Origin: DASRVA01 sp050732935
GTDB lineage: Bacteria; Gemmatimonadota; Gemmatimonadetes; JACCXV01; JAHWKZ01
DNA: 9,485 bases
Assembly (NCBI GenBank): GCA_050732935.1
Contig: JBOHRW010000061.1
Location: forward strand, 1 to 9,485
Direction of reading: 5' to 3'
In this document: piece after piece, positions 1 through 6,506 of the stretch
How positions within the stretch are numbered: position 1 is the first letter of the stretch
Layout: every line of letters begins with the position of its first letter
Notes under the pieces: model-generated
What the model was told of the DNA's origin: nothing
The model's input: only the letters and a program-made list of their open reading frames with translations
The model's database searches: none
Translations under genes and position numbers: made by a program

Positions 1-136
1 TGCTTCTAATCGACATTGTCGTTTAGCACCGTTTCTCGACGTATTATATGGGAAACGTCACAAAATGACAACGCCAGCCATTGAATTAAAAATGCCTACA
101 TATGACTAACTAAGAACAGCACTACTAGAGCGTGGG
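1..136. other. AT-rich non-coding left edge
   Basis: No gene is supported here. By hand count positions 1-130 hold 51 G or C, about 39%, against clearly more than 60% in the genes to the right. The only ATG-led frame noticed is 14 codons long (65-109, plus strand) and has no visible ribosome site. A five-base inverted repeat (GACGT at 38-42, ACGTC at 55-59) surrounds an A/T-rich loop. The stretch lies downstream of the minus-strand methyltransferase and probably holds its transcript end, or the control region of a gene beyond the window. The sharp composition change could also mark a recent insertion boundary. I see nothing that decides between these. Confidence 0.6.
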
Positions 137-151
137 CTAACACTGCCACGC
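130..151 (-). terminator. possible hairpin spanning the methyltransferase stop codon
   Basis: GCGTGG at 130-135 plus C137 can pair with G145 plus CCACGC at 146-151. This gives a 7-bp GC-rich stem with one bulged G and a TAACACT loop. It includes the stop codon of the minus-strand methyltransferase. No T-run follows directly on the minus strand; the first (five T) comes roughly 35-40 bases later in the AT-rich edge. It may be a weak or factor-assisted terminator, or only an mRNA 3'-end stem. Confidence 0.3.
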
Positions 152-838
152 CATCAGGAAGCTGATCGCCTGCCCCGAGTGCCTCTCCCACTTCGGGTCC
201 TTCCTGAGCCAGTCGTCATCCACCAGCCCCTCGTCCATCTCCAGGAGCGACCAGCCCCGGGACAGGGCGGCCTTCACGTGGTCGCTCAGAAGATGCACGT
301 AGCTCCGGATGGTGACGGGCTCGCCCGGCGCGCGTTCGAAGTGGGTCGGTACACCGGCCATCAGGAACTGCGGGTGGAAGCCGACGATCACGAACGTGCC
401 TCCGGCACGGGTCACCCGGGTGACTTCCTCGTACAGGAGACCCAGGTCGGCCAGATGCTCGTCCGCCAGCGACTGGATGCAGAGGTCGTAGGCCTCGCCG
501 GGGCAGCCGGTGTCGGTGATTTCCGCCAGGCGCAGGGTCCGGTACGCCCCCTTCTCGCGCGCCCGCTCGAGCATTGCCGGCGTGATGTCGACTCCGTCGA
601 TCTCGCCCGCGCCGCGTCCCTTCAGCCACGCCCCGATGCGACCGGTCCCGCAGGCCAGGTCGAGGACTTCCCGCTGCGCCGACCAGTCGACCGTCTGCGA
701 CCTTTCCAGCAGGCGCAGGTCCATCTCGTCGTGCACCGTCTGCTCGTACGTGCGGACCCACTCGCCGTACCCCTCCCGCACGTCGATGATCGGGTACTTG
801 CGTTTGTCGTAGAGGGCGTGGTCCATGGGCACTCTCAA
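137..838 (-). CDS. class I SAM-dependent methyltransferase, substrate unknown
   Basis: The product is a soluble cytoplasmic methyltransferase of the Rossmann-like class I fold. Motif I is clear at residues 58-69 (VLDLACGTGRIG), with the acidic strand-2 end at 82-85 (GVDI). YDLCIQSLADEHL (117-129) and TRAGGTFVIVGFHP (143-156) match the strand-4 and strand-5 regions of Methyltransf_11/25-type enzymes. The C-terminal half, with FLMAGVPTHFERA (158-170) and SYVHLLSDHV (179-188), is probably the substrate cap, but it does not tell me the methyl acceptor. The length (233 aa) is normal for the fold. The frame opens with TTG at 838, overlapping the upstream lipoprotein stop as TTGA. An ATG 12 bases further in (826) has GAGAG just ahead of it, so it may be the true start (229 aa). 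Either start fits translational coupling to the lipoprotein gene. Confidence 0.88.
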   Translation of the reverse strand: MRVPMDHALYDKRKYPIIDVREGYGEWVRTYEQTVHDEMDLRLLERSQTVDWSAQREVLDLACGTGRIGAWLKGRGAGEIDGVDITPAMLERAREKGAYRTLRLAEITDTGCPGEAYDLCIQSLADEHLADLGLLYEEVTRVTRAGGTFVIVGFHPQFLMAGVPTHFERAPGEPVTIRSYVHLLSDHVKAALSRGWSLLEMDEGLVDDDWLRKDPKWERHSGQAISFLMAWQC

Positions 839-1515
839 CAGCAGCGAGGCCAGACAGGCCTCAGCGTGTCCCGAGCTACGGCGCTGTCGCCAGCGAAGAG
901 CTCGATCGCGAGTTCGAGAGACAGCACCTCCCCCGCGTAGTCGAGCTCCTGGATCTCGGTGAGCGGCACCACGCGGCGGCCGCCGCCCTGGGGCGTCGTG
1001 AGCGACACGTCACGCGAGAGGTCACGGAACCTCGATGTCCCCGTGCAGCCGGCCTCCTCGGGGTAGCAGCCGACACAGCGCTCGTCCTCGGTCTCCTCGA
1101 TCCGCGTCGCGATGTGCAGGGTGTAGGTTGCCTCGTCCGACCCGCTGACGACGGCGTAGAGCTCCTTCGACGACTCCCACACGGGGACCGAGTCGCTGGC
1201 CCCGCACGGCCCTTCGAGCCCCAGCGGGTCGAAGCCTCCGTAGTACTCGGGGGTGTCCTCGAACACGACGCAGTATGCCGCCTCCGATTCCCGCCACTCC
1301 CCAGCCTCGGCGGGAGCGACGAGCGTCACGTCGGGACTCGTCGCGCTGCAGTGGTTCGCGAAGGCGATAACCGGCCGAACAGCCGCCGTCTCCGTCGTGT
1401 CGCTCTCCGAGGCCCCGGGTCGTCCGGAGCCGGCCTCCTCCGGCTCTCCGCATCCGAGGACGAGGAGGGGGAGAAGGGAGACCAGAACGGCGCAAGACGC
1501 GTGGCTCTCCGTCAT
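835..1515 (-). CDS. cysteine-rich putative lipoprotein, function unknown
   Basis: I do not recognise this protein. From the ATG at 1515 it has 226 residues. A hydrophobic stretch (residues 9-21) ends in LLVLGC, a plausible lipobox with Cys22 as the lipidated residue. A Ser/Glu/Thr-rich linker (23-46) follows, as expected after a lipid anchor. The mature part has eight cysteines (56, 82, 104, 147, 150, 157, 225, 226), including CVGC followed by a further Cys, which suggests several disulfides in an extracytoplasmic domain. The signal's n-region (MTESHAS) has no Lys or Arg, which is atypical and lowers certainty about export. An in-frame ATG at 1527 is also possible, but a GGAGG lies between the two ATGs, four bases before the inner one, so I prefer 1515. 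The stop overlaps the methyltransferase TTG by four bases, so the two are probably co-transcribed. Confidence 0.7.
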   Translation of the reverse strand: MTESHASCAVLVSLLPLLVLGCGEPEEAGSGRPGASESDTTETAAVRPVIAFANHCSATSPDVTLVAPAEAGEWRESEAAYCVVFEDTPEYYGGFDPLGLEGPCGASDSVPVWESSKELYAVVSGSDEATYTLHIATRIEETEDERCVGCYPEEAGCTGTSRFRDLSRDVSLTTPQGGGRRVVPLTEIQELDYAGEVLSLELAIELFAGDSAVARDTLRPVWPRCC

Positions 1516-1518
1516 CGG

Positions 1519-1525
1519 ACCTCCC
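1519..1525 (-). promoter_or_regulatory. Shine-Dalgarno choosing the inner ATG of the lipoprotein gene
   Basis: On the minus strand GGGAGGT lies between two in-frame ATGs (1527 and 1515). It sits three bases before the inner ATG, or four if only GGAGG is counted. It can serve only the inner start, which favours the 226-residue protein. The spacing is on the short side. Confidence 0.5.
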
Positions 1526-1527
1526 AT

Positions 1528-1644
1528 CGGTGCCGAGAGCTTAGATATCCGCGGCGAGGGGGCAAACTCGCGAAAGCCATGGCCTGGTCTTCACGTCCGT
1601 TACCGGGTCGCCGCAACGACTACCGCAGCTTCAGTGCGTGACCT
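1528..1644. promoter_or_regulatory. divergent intergenic region, promoters expected
   Basis: This 117-base (or about 129-base, from the inner lipoprotein start) gap separates two divergently transcribed genes, so it should contain a promoter for each. It includes a GATATC palindrome at about 1544-1549. I could not find -35/-10 pairs good enough to place a promoter on either strand. No strong Shine-Dalgarno precedes the DUF2079 ATG at 1645. Confidence 0.35.
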
Positions 1645-3222
1645 ATGCTTCAGCGTGTGAAGCAGGTCAGGCGGCAGACTGTGGACAAGGCCGCGCGCCA
1701 ACCTGGAGCGCCCCCTCCCCGATACTCCGACAAACCCGTCCGAAACCGGGGCGAGCTTCCTCCAGTCCTTCAAGGCTTCGCCGCTGTCGACCCGTGGTGG
1801 TGGCCGCTGGTCGCACTCATGGCAGCCTGGACATGGCATTTCACCCGGATCTCGCTCGAGGTCCACCATGGATTTGGCACATCCGCCTACGATCTCGGGC
1901 TCTACGTGCAGGGGATGTGGTTGCTATCGCAGTTCCAGACACCCTTCGTGACCCTCATGGGGCGCCACCTGTTTGGCGACCACACCTCGTTCATCCTCTT
2001 GCTCCTGGTCCCCCTCTACTGGGTCGCGCCGTCAGCGGATACCCTTCTGACCGCCCAGTCTGCCGTCATCGCCATGGGAGCGATTCCGGTCTTCCTGTAC
2101 GCTCGCCACCGCCTCGAATCGAGCGGCCTCGGTTTCCTGTTCGGCGCGGTCTACCTTGCCCATCCGGCGGTCGGCTGGACGAACCTCGAGAACTTTCATC
2201 CCGACTCCTTCCTGGGCTTCTTCATCGGGATGGCGGTCTGGGCCGCGCTCTCTCGCCATTGGCGAACCTATGCCGCGTTTGTGGTATTGGCCCTGCTCGT
2301 CAAGGAGGACGTGTCGCTGGTTGTAGTGCCGCTCGGCATCTGGGTCGCGCTCCAGCGCGATCGGCGAATCGGACTGATGACGATCGTCGGGAGCCTCGGA
2401 TACATGGCATTTGCCATGTTCGTGGTCATGCGGTCGTTGATCGGTGTCCCGACGCGAAACCTGTGGCGGATCCCGTTCGGCGGAATCACCGGTCTGATCA
2501 CGACCACGATCTATCGTCCCGCGGAGCTTCTAGCCCACCTGAGATCCGATGGCCGGCCCTGGTACATCTGGCAGATGTTGTTCCCGTCGGGCTGGGCGGC
2601 CTTTCGACTCCCTGATGTCGCCGCGATCAGTGGATTGGTACTGTTCACCAATGTGCTGTCGACCTTCTGGTACCAGCACCAGATCCAGTATCACTACGCG
2701 TTGGTCGCCGTCCCAGCGCTCACCCTCGGCGCCGTCCACGCCATCGGGGCGTCGTGTGGGCTGCGGCGCAGGGTTGTCGTCGGCGCGGTCGCGCTGACGG
2801 CGCTGTGGTCGTCGATCCTCTGGGGTCCCCTGCCCTGGTCGAGGAATGAGCTGGCTCACTGGGCCCCGTCGCATCCCGGTGCCCAGGCAGCCCGTCGGAT
2901 CGTCATGCAGGTCCCGGAGGAGGCCGTGCTCTCGGCGCATCATCTGGTGGCGTCGCACCTGGCCAACCGCTCGCTGATCTACATGTTCCCGAACCCCTTC
3001 CGCGTGATCCTGTACGGACCCGACGATCGCCTCGCAGGCCGCCGTCTCGAACCGCAGGCGAGGCAGGTCCAATACGTGGTGCTCCCGGTCAACCGCACGG
3101 AAATCGAAGCGGGCGACTGGGCGGCGATCGAAAGCGCCTTTACCAGGGTGTCCGCGAACGAATACTGGGAGCTCTATCGGCGCGACGCCCCACTGCCGGA
3201 GCCACCACCCGCAGGGGAGTAG
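1645..3222 (+). CDS. DUF2079 family polytopic membrane protein
   Basis: This is an integral membrane protein of 525 residues matching the DUF2079 family. A polar, Pro/Arg-rich N-terminus (1-45) precedes the first membrane segment at WWWPLVALMAAW (51-62). About nine or ten further hydrophobic segments run to roughly residue 393, and a soluble C-terminal domain of about 130 residues follows. Family landmarks are YDLGLYVQG (82-90), GRHLFGDH (106-113), NFHPDS (183-188), KED (220-222) and the aromatic QYHYAL (348-352). The acidic/His motifs after TM1 and the overall plan resemble GT-C glycosyltransferases such as PMT/ArnT, so a lipid-linked sugar transferase role is possible, but no activity is established for the family. 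It stands alone: the upstream neighbour is divergent and the downstream mutase converges after a 50-base gap. The start is uncertain because no good Shine-Dalgarno is seen at 1645; in-frame GTG codons shortly inside (e.g. 1657) would remove only part of the polar N-terminus. Confidence 0.88.
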   Translation: MLQRVKQVRRQTVDKAARQPGAPPPRYSDKPVRNRGELPPVLQGFAAVDPWWWPLVALMAAWTWHFTRISLEVHHGFGTSAYDLGLYVQGMWLLSQFQTPFVTLMGRHLFGDHTSFILLLLVPLYWVAPSADTLLTAQSAVIAMGAIPVFLYARHRLESSGLGFLFGAVYLAHPAVGWTNLENFHPDSFLGFFIGMAVWAALSRHWRTYAAFVVLALLVKEDVSLVVVPLGIWVALQRDRRIGLMTIVGSLGYMAFAMFVVMRSLIGVPTRNLWRIPFGGITGLITTTIYRPAELLAHLRSDGRPWYIWQMLFPSGWAAFRLPDVAAISGLVLFTNVLSTFWYQHQIQYHYALVAVPALTLGAVHAIGASCGLRRRVVVGAVALTALWSSILWGPLPWSRNELAHWAPSHPGAQAARRIVMQVPEEAVLSAHHLVASHLANRSLIYMFPNPFRVILYGPDDRLAGRRLEPQARQVQYVVLPVNRTEIEAGDWAAIESAFTRVSANEYWELYRRDAPLPEPPPAGE

Positions 3223-3272
3223 TCGACGCAGCCGCCCTTGACCGGTGGTGTATCGACGGCCGTTCCCCCGCC

Positions 3273-4973
3273 CTAGAAGATCTCTGGCTCGCGCCAGGTC
3301 CCGTACTCCTCCCTCATGAGCTCGACGATCTCGCCCATGCTGGCGTAGGCGCGGACGGCGTCCAGGACCGGCTCCATCAGGTTCTCCTCGGCGCGGATCG
3401 CCTCGCGGAGACCGTCCATGGCGGACTTCCATCGCTGGTCGTCACGCTCCGCGCGGAGCTTTCTCAAGCGCTCGATCTGCTCGCGCTCGTAGCGCGGGTC
3501 GATCCGGAGGATCGGGATCTCGAGCTTCTCGTCCTTTTCGACGAACTGGTTGACGCCGACGATGATCCGCCGCCTGGCGTCGATCTCCTCCTGATACCGG
3601 CTCGCGGCCTCAGCGATCTCGCGCTGGAAGAACCCCCCCTCGATCCCGGCCACGACGCCCCCCAGGTCCTCGATCTGCCGGAAATACTCCTCGGCCTCGC
3701 GCTCCATCCGATCGGTCAGGGCCTCGACGAAGTAGGAGCCTCCGAGCGGATCGATGACGTTGGGTACGCCCGACTCGTAGGCGATCACCTGCTGTGTCCG
3801 CAGCGCGATCTTGACCGCCCTCTCGGTCGGGAGCGCGTACGTCTCGTCCATCGAGTTGGTGTGAAGGCTCTGAGTCCCGCCCATGACCGCGGACAGTGCC
3901 TGAAGCGCGGTCCGGACGATGTTGTTCTCGGGCTGCTGCTCGGTCAGCGAGCAGCCGGCCGTCTGGGTGTGGAACCGCATGAGGAGAGACCGGGGGTCCT
4001 TCGCCCCATAGCGCTCCTTCATGTGCCGCGCCCAGATGCGCCGCGCGGCGCGGTACTTGGCGACCTCCTCGAAAAAGTCGTTGTGGGCGTTCCAGAAGAA
4101 GGAGAGCCGCGGCGCGAAACGGTCCACGTCGAGCCCGGCCGCGATTCCCTCCTCGACGTAGGTGAAGCCGTCGGCCAGCGTGAAGGCGAGCTCCTGGACG
4201 GCGGTCGACCCCGCCTCGCGGATGTGGTAGCCGGAGACCGAGATCGGATGCCACATGGGTGCCTTCTCGGCGCACCATTCCATCATGTCCACGATGATCT
4301 TCAGGTGCGGCGCGGGCGGGAACAGCCACTCCTTCTGGGCGATGTACTCCTTGAGGATGTCGGTCTGGAGCGTGCCGCGGAGATCCTCGCTCGGGATGCC
4401 CTGCTCCTCGGCCACCGCGACATACAGGGCCAGGAAGATGATAGCCGGCCCGTTGATGGTCATCGACGTGGAGACCTGGTCCAGCGGGATCCCGTCGAAG
4501 AGGGTTTCCATGTCGGCGAGGGAGTCGATCGCCACGCCGCAGACGCCTACCTCGCCCTCGGACATCTCGTGATCGGAGTCGTAGCCCATCAGGGTTGGCA
4601 GGTCGAAGGCGACCGAGAGCCCAGTCTGGCCGTGCTCGAGCAGGAAATGGTAGCGGCGGTTGGTCTCCTCGGCCGAGGCGAAGCCGCCGAACTGGCGCAT
4701 CGTCCAGAGCCGGGTCCGGTACATCGAATCGTAGACGCCCCGCGTGTAGGGATGCTCGCCGGGGAAGCCGATGTCGCGGTGGAAGTCGTTGTCCTCGAGG
4801 TCGCGCGGGGTGTAGAGCGGCTCGACCTCCATCGACGAGGTGGTCGTGAAGTCGATGTCGCGCTTGGGCTGAGCCTCCCGGCGCTCGCGCCACGCGGCCT
4901 CGCGGGCGGCCAGCCGTTCCTCGCGCGTTCCAGCCTCTCGAATCGATCGGTCCTTCTCGACGACCGGCTTCAT
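3273..4973 (-). CDS. icmA: B12-dependent acyl-CoA mutase large subunit, isobutyryl-CoA mutase-like
   Basis: This is the TIM-barrel catalytic subunit of the methylmalonyl-CoA mutase family, which performs adenosylcobalamin-dependent carbon-skeleton rearrangement of acyl-CoAs in the cytoplasm. At 566 residues it is the right size for a large subunit without the C-terminal B12-binding domain; no DxHxxG motif is present. Using Propionibacterium MCM numbering plus six, CoA-contact Tyr81 and Arg88, catalytic His250 (SGYH) and Gln203 are conserved. MCM's Tyr89 and Arg207, which bind the methylmalonyl carboxylate, are replaced by Phe95 (MRQF) and Gln213 (IAQK). That Phe/Gln pair is the known isobutyryl-CoA mutase signature. 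Ala122 replaces the Asp, and Phe95 the Ile, typical of 2-hydroxyisobutyryl-CoA mutase. The gene follows meaB with an ATGA overlap and a good AAAGGAG site. The cobalamin-binding partner is absent nearby. The family call is near certain; the substrate call is inference from residues, and methylmalonyl-CoA mutase is the usual automatic label. Confidence 0.93.
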   Translation of the reverse strand: MKPVVEKDRSIREAGTREERLAAREAAWRERREAQPKRDIDFTTTSSMEVEPLYTPRDLEDNDFHRDIGFPGEHPYTRGVYDSMYRTRLWTMRQFGGFASAEETNRRYHFLLEHGQTGLSVAFDLPTLMGYDSDHEMSEGEVGVCGVAIDSLADMETLFDGIPLDQVSTSMTINGPAIIFLALYVAVAEEQGIPSEDLRGTLQTDILKEYIAQKEWLFPPAPHLKIIVDMMEWCAEKAPMWHPISVSGYHIREAGSTAVQELAFTLADGFTYVEEGIAAGLDVDRFAPRLSFFWNAHNDFFEEVAKYRAARRIWARHMKERYGAKDPRSLLMRFHTQTAGCSLTEQQPENNIVRTALQALSAVMGGTQSLHTNSMDETYALPTERAVKIALRTQQVIAYESGVPNVIDPLGGSYFVEALTDRMEREAEEYFRQIEDLGGVVAGIEGGFFQREIAEAASRYQEEIDARRRIIVGVNQFVEKDEKLEIPILRIDPRYEREQIERLRKLRAERDDQRWKSAMDGLREAIRAEENLMEPVLDAVRAYASMGEIVELMREEYGTWREPEIF

Positions 4974-5989
4974 CCTCGCTCCTTTCCGGTTCCATCATCT
5001 TTGCGGGCCGGCCCGAGCCCGATATCGGTCACGATCTCCTCGGCCAGCGCATAGGGCGATTGTCGTCCCGCCACAATGTCATCGAGCGCCGCCTCGAGCC
5101 GCCGCTCGGCGCCCTCGTCCAGCCACACCCGCCGCTCGAGCTTCCGTGCGACCAGGTCGCGCACGCGCTCGGCCGCCCGCTCGCAGCGCTTGCGGTCGAA
5201 GGCACCGCTTTCGAGCCCGAAGGCGCGGTGGCGGTCGATCGCCTCCCCGAGATCGTCCAGCCCCTCTCCCTCGATTGCCACCGTCCGGACGACCGGCGGA
5301 TCCCAGCCCGAATCCCGCCGTGTCCGGAGGCCCAGCGTCGAGCGAATCGCCCGAGCGAGCCGGTCCGCCCCCGGCCTATCCGCCTTGTTGACGACGAAGA
5401 CCTCGGCGATCTCCATGAGCCCCGCCTTCATCGTCTGGACGGCGTCGCCGGATTCGGGCACCAGGACGACCACCGTCGTGTCGGCGGCGCTCACGATGTC
5501 GCGCTCGGTCTGGCCGACCCCGACCGTCTCGTGGATGACGACGTCGAAGCCGAAGGCGTCCAAGAGGTCCGCCGCCTCCATCGAAGTCGTGGCCAACCCG
5601 CCCAGCCGGCCGCGCGTGGCCATCGAGCGGACGAAGGCGCCCTCGTCCAAGGTCAGTTCCTGCATCCGGATCCGGTCGCCCAGGAGCGCGCCGCCGGTGA
5701 ACGGGCTCGACGGATCCACGGCCAGGATCCCCACCGTCTGTCCCCGGGCGCGACCGGAGAGCGCGTACTTCTCGGTCAGCGTGCTCTTGCCCGCGCCCGG
5801 GGGCCCGGTGAAGCCGATCCGGAACGCGTCGCCGATTCCGGCGTGGGTGGCGTGGAGGAGAACCTCGAAGCCCGGCCGCTGATTCTCGATCCAGGAGAGG
5901 CCCCGGGCCAAAGCGCGCCGGTCACCCGCCTGCAGCCGATCGATCAGGTCCGCCAGCGCCGGCTCCTGCGATCTCGTCACGGTGGTCAT
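4970..5989 (-). CDS. meaB: MeaB/ArgK family G-protein chaperone of acyl-CoA mutase
   Basis: This is a G3E-type P-loop GTPase (SIMIBI class) that gates cofactor loading and protects B12-dependent acyl-CoA mutases from inactivation. The Walker A motif GPPGAGKST is at 62-70. The family block LAVDPSSPFTGGALLGDRIRM is at 89-109 and the switch region MATRGRLGGL at 123-132. ETVGVGQTE (154-162) and the base-specificity motif NKAD (201-204) complete the set. The length (339 aa) is typical, with an N-terminal helical arm (about 1-55) and a C-terminal dimerisation arm (about 250-339). The ATG at 5989 has TGGAG seven bases ahead. The gene is first in a two-gene unit and its stop overlaps the mutase ATG (ATGA), so chaperone and client are made together. 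Old ArgK annotation as an arginine/ornithine transport kinase is not supported by the context. Confidence 0.96.
   Translation of the reverse strand: MTTVTRSQEPALADLIDRLQAGDRRALARGLSWIENQRPGFEVLLHATHAGIGDAFRIGFTGPPGAGKSTLTEKYALSGRARGQTVGILAVDPSSPFTGGALLGDRIRMQELTLDEGAFVRSMATRGRLGGLATTSMEAADLLDAFGFDVVIHETVGVGQTERDIVSAADTTVVVLVPESGDAVQTMKAGLMEIAEVFVVNKADRPGADRLARAIRSTLGLRTRRDSGWDPPVVRTVAIEGEGLDDLGEAIDRHRAFGLESGAFDRKRCERAAERVRDLVARKLERRVWLDEGAERRLEAALDDIVAGRQSPYALAEEIVTDIGLGPARKDDGTGKERG
4979..4985 (-). promoter_or_regulatory. Shine-Dalgarno for the mutase inside the meaB 3' end
   Basis: AAAGGAG lies on the minus strand five bases before the mutase ATG (4973), within the last codons of meaB. Together with the ATGA start-stop overlap it points to coupled but independently strong initiation of the mutase. 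Confidence 0.7.
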
Positions 5990-6148
5990 CGATGCGCTCC
6001 ACGGAGGTTGCGCCGGGCCGGCTCTTGATCAATCATGGCAACGACTTAGGTCAAGATAAGGGGTCTGCGACTCCACGAACAACGACGCCCGTCAAGCCCT
6101 GCGTGCTCGATTGGATTCGCCAAGTCAAATGTTGTATGGTACTAGAGA
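5990..6148. promoter_or_regulatory. divergent control region upstream of meaB
   Basis: This 159-base gap has lower GC than the genes and lies upstream of the minus-strand meaB operon, so its promoter should be here. On the minus strand TTGACC (at about 6050-6055) is a good -35 candidate, but no convincing -10 lies 16-18 bases beyond. An 8-bp palindrome, TTGATCAA, sits at 6025-6032 between that candidate and the meaB start and could be part of an operator. On the plus strand TTGGAT (6111-6116) and TATGGT (6135-6140) form a weak promoter-like pair, too close to the ATG at 6149 for a normal leader. Confidence 0.35.
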
Positions 6149-6472
6149 ATGGGTTTGTCTCGAATCTGCTCCTTGCTGTTGATCTCAGTGACCTGTCTGC
6201 TCCGCTGCGACTCCGTACCCACCGTCGTCGATCCACCGCTGGTTGATTGCACCACCTTCCCCGCGGTCGCTGGCCCGCCCTCTTCGTACGTTCTTTCCGC
6301 TCAAGCCCGTACCGTTCTGTTCCAGAAGGTACTCGAGTGCAGGACGCCGGAAGTGCCGGGTTCCAGCAACTTCCCCACCGGTACGGTCCCGAAGGGCGAG
6401 GGAAGGATCGTGCAGCCGGAAAAGGCAGGCGCCGAACCCGGCTCGTTCGTGCTCTACGAACTGAGTCCTTAG
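6149..6472 (+). CDS. small putative secreted protein, doubtful
   Basis: I do not recognise this 107-residue frame. In favour: the N-terminus MGLSRICSLLLISVTCLLRC looks like a signal sequence, with an Arg followed by a hydrophobic run. A Pro-rich segment (24-44) and a polar segment ending in SFVLYELSP follow. The frame also fills an otherwise empty gap and stops 33 bases before the converging neighbour. Against: only a weak AGAG precedes the ATG, there is no consensus lipobox (Thr and Arg precede Cys16 and Cys20), and there is no detectable family. Codon third positions seem less GC-rich than in the neighbours. Cysteines at 7, 16, 20, 34 and 64 would allow disulfides after export. If it is not a gene, 5990-6505 would be a roughly 500-base stretch with no other supported content. 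Confidence 0.42.
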   Translation: MGLSRICSLLLISVTCLLRCDSVPTVVDPPLVDCTTFPAVAGPPSSYVLSAQARTVLFQKVLECRTPEVPGSSNFPTGTVPKGEGRIVQPEKAGAEPGSFVLYELSP

Positions 6473-6506
6473 CCGAGCTCCGCCGCGAGACGATGTTCAC
6501 TCGGCT
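6471..6506. terminator. inverted repeat between convergent stop codons
   Basis: AGCCGAG (6471-6477) is complementary to CTCGGCT (6500-6506), giving a 7-bp stem with a 22-base loop. It fills the gap between the plus-strand small ORF and the minus-strand 'AsnB-like' gene and touches both stop codons. No T-run flanks it, so an intrinsic bidirectional terminator is possible but weakly supported. Confidence 0.28.

Noticed and set aside
20..141. Possible integron attC core sites (GTTTAGC, GACTAAC, GGCTAAC)
   Set aside because: None fits the GTTRRRY/RYYYAAC consensus, and no imperfect palindrome of attC type surrounds them.
3222..3257. Hairpin in the convergent gap after the DUF2079 gene
   Set aside because: Only a 5-bp GTCGA/TCGAC pairing and an inner stem relying on G-T pairs can be drawn, with no T-run, so it is not enough to call a terminator.
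3861..5054. Long plus-strand open frame antisense to the mutase
   Set aside because: It mirrors a certain coding gene in GC-rich DNA, has no domain and reads as Arg/Gly/Asp/Leu-rich filler.
4970..5989. ArgK (arginine/ornithine transport kinase) label for the GTPase
   Set aside because: The P-loop, ETVGVGQ and NKAD motifs and the overlap with an acyl-CoA mutase gene support the MeaB role instead.
5060..6028. Long plus-strand open frames antisense to meaB
   Set aside because: The opposite strand encodes an unmistakable MeaB GTPase; the antisense product has no recognisable motif.
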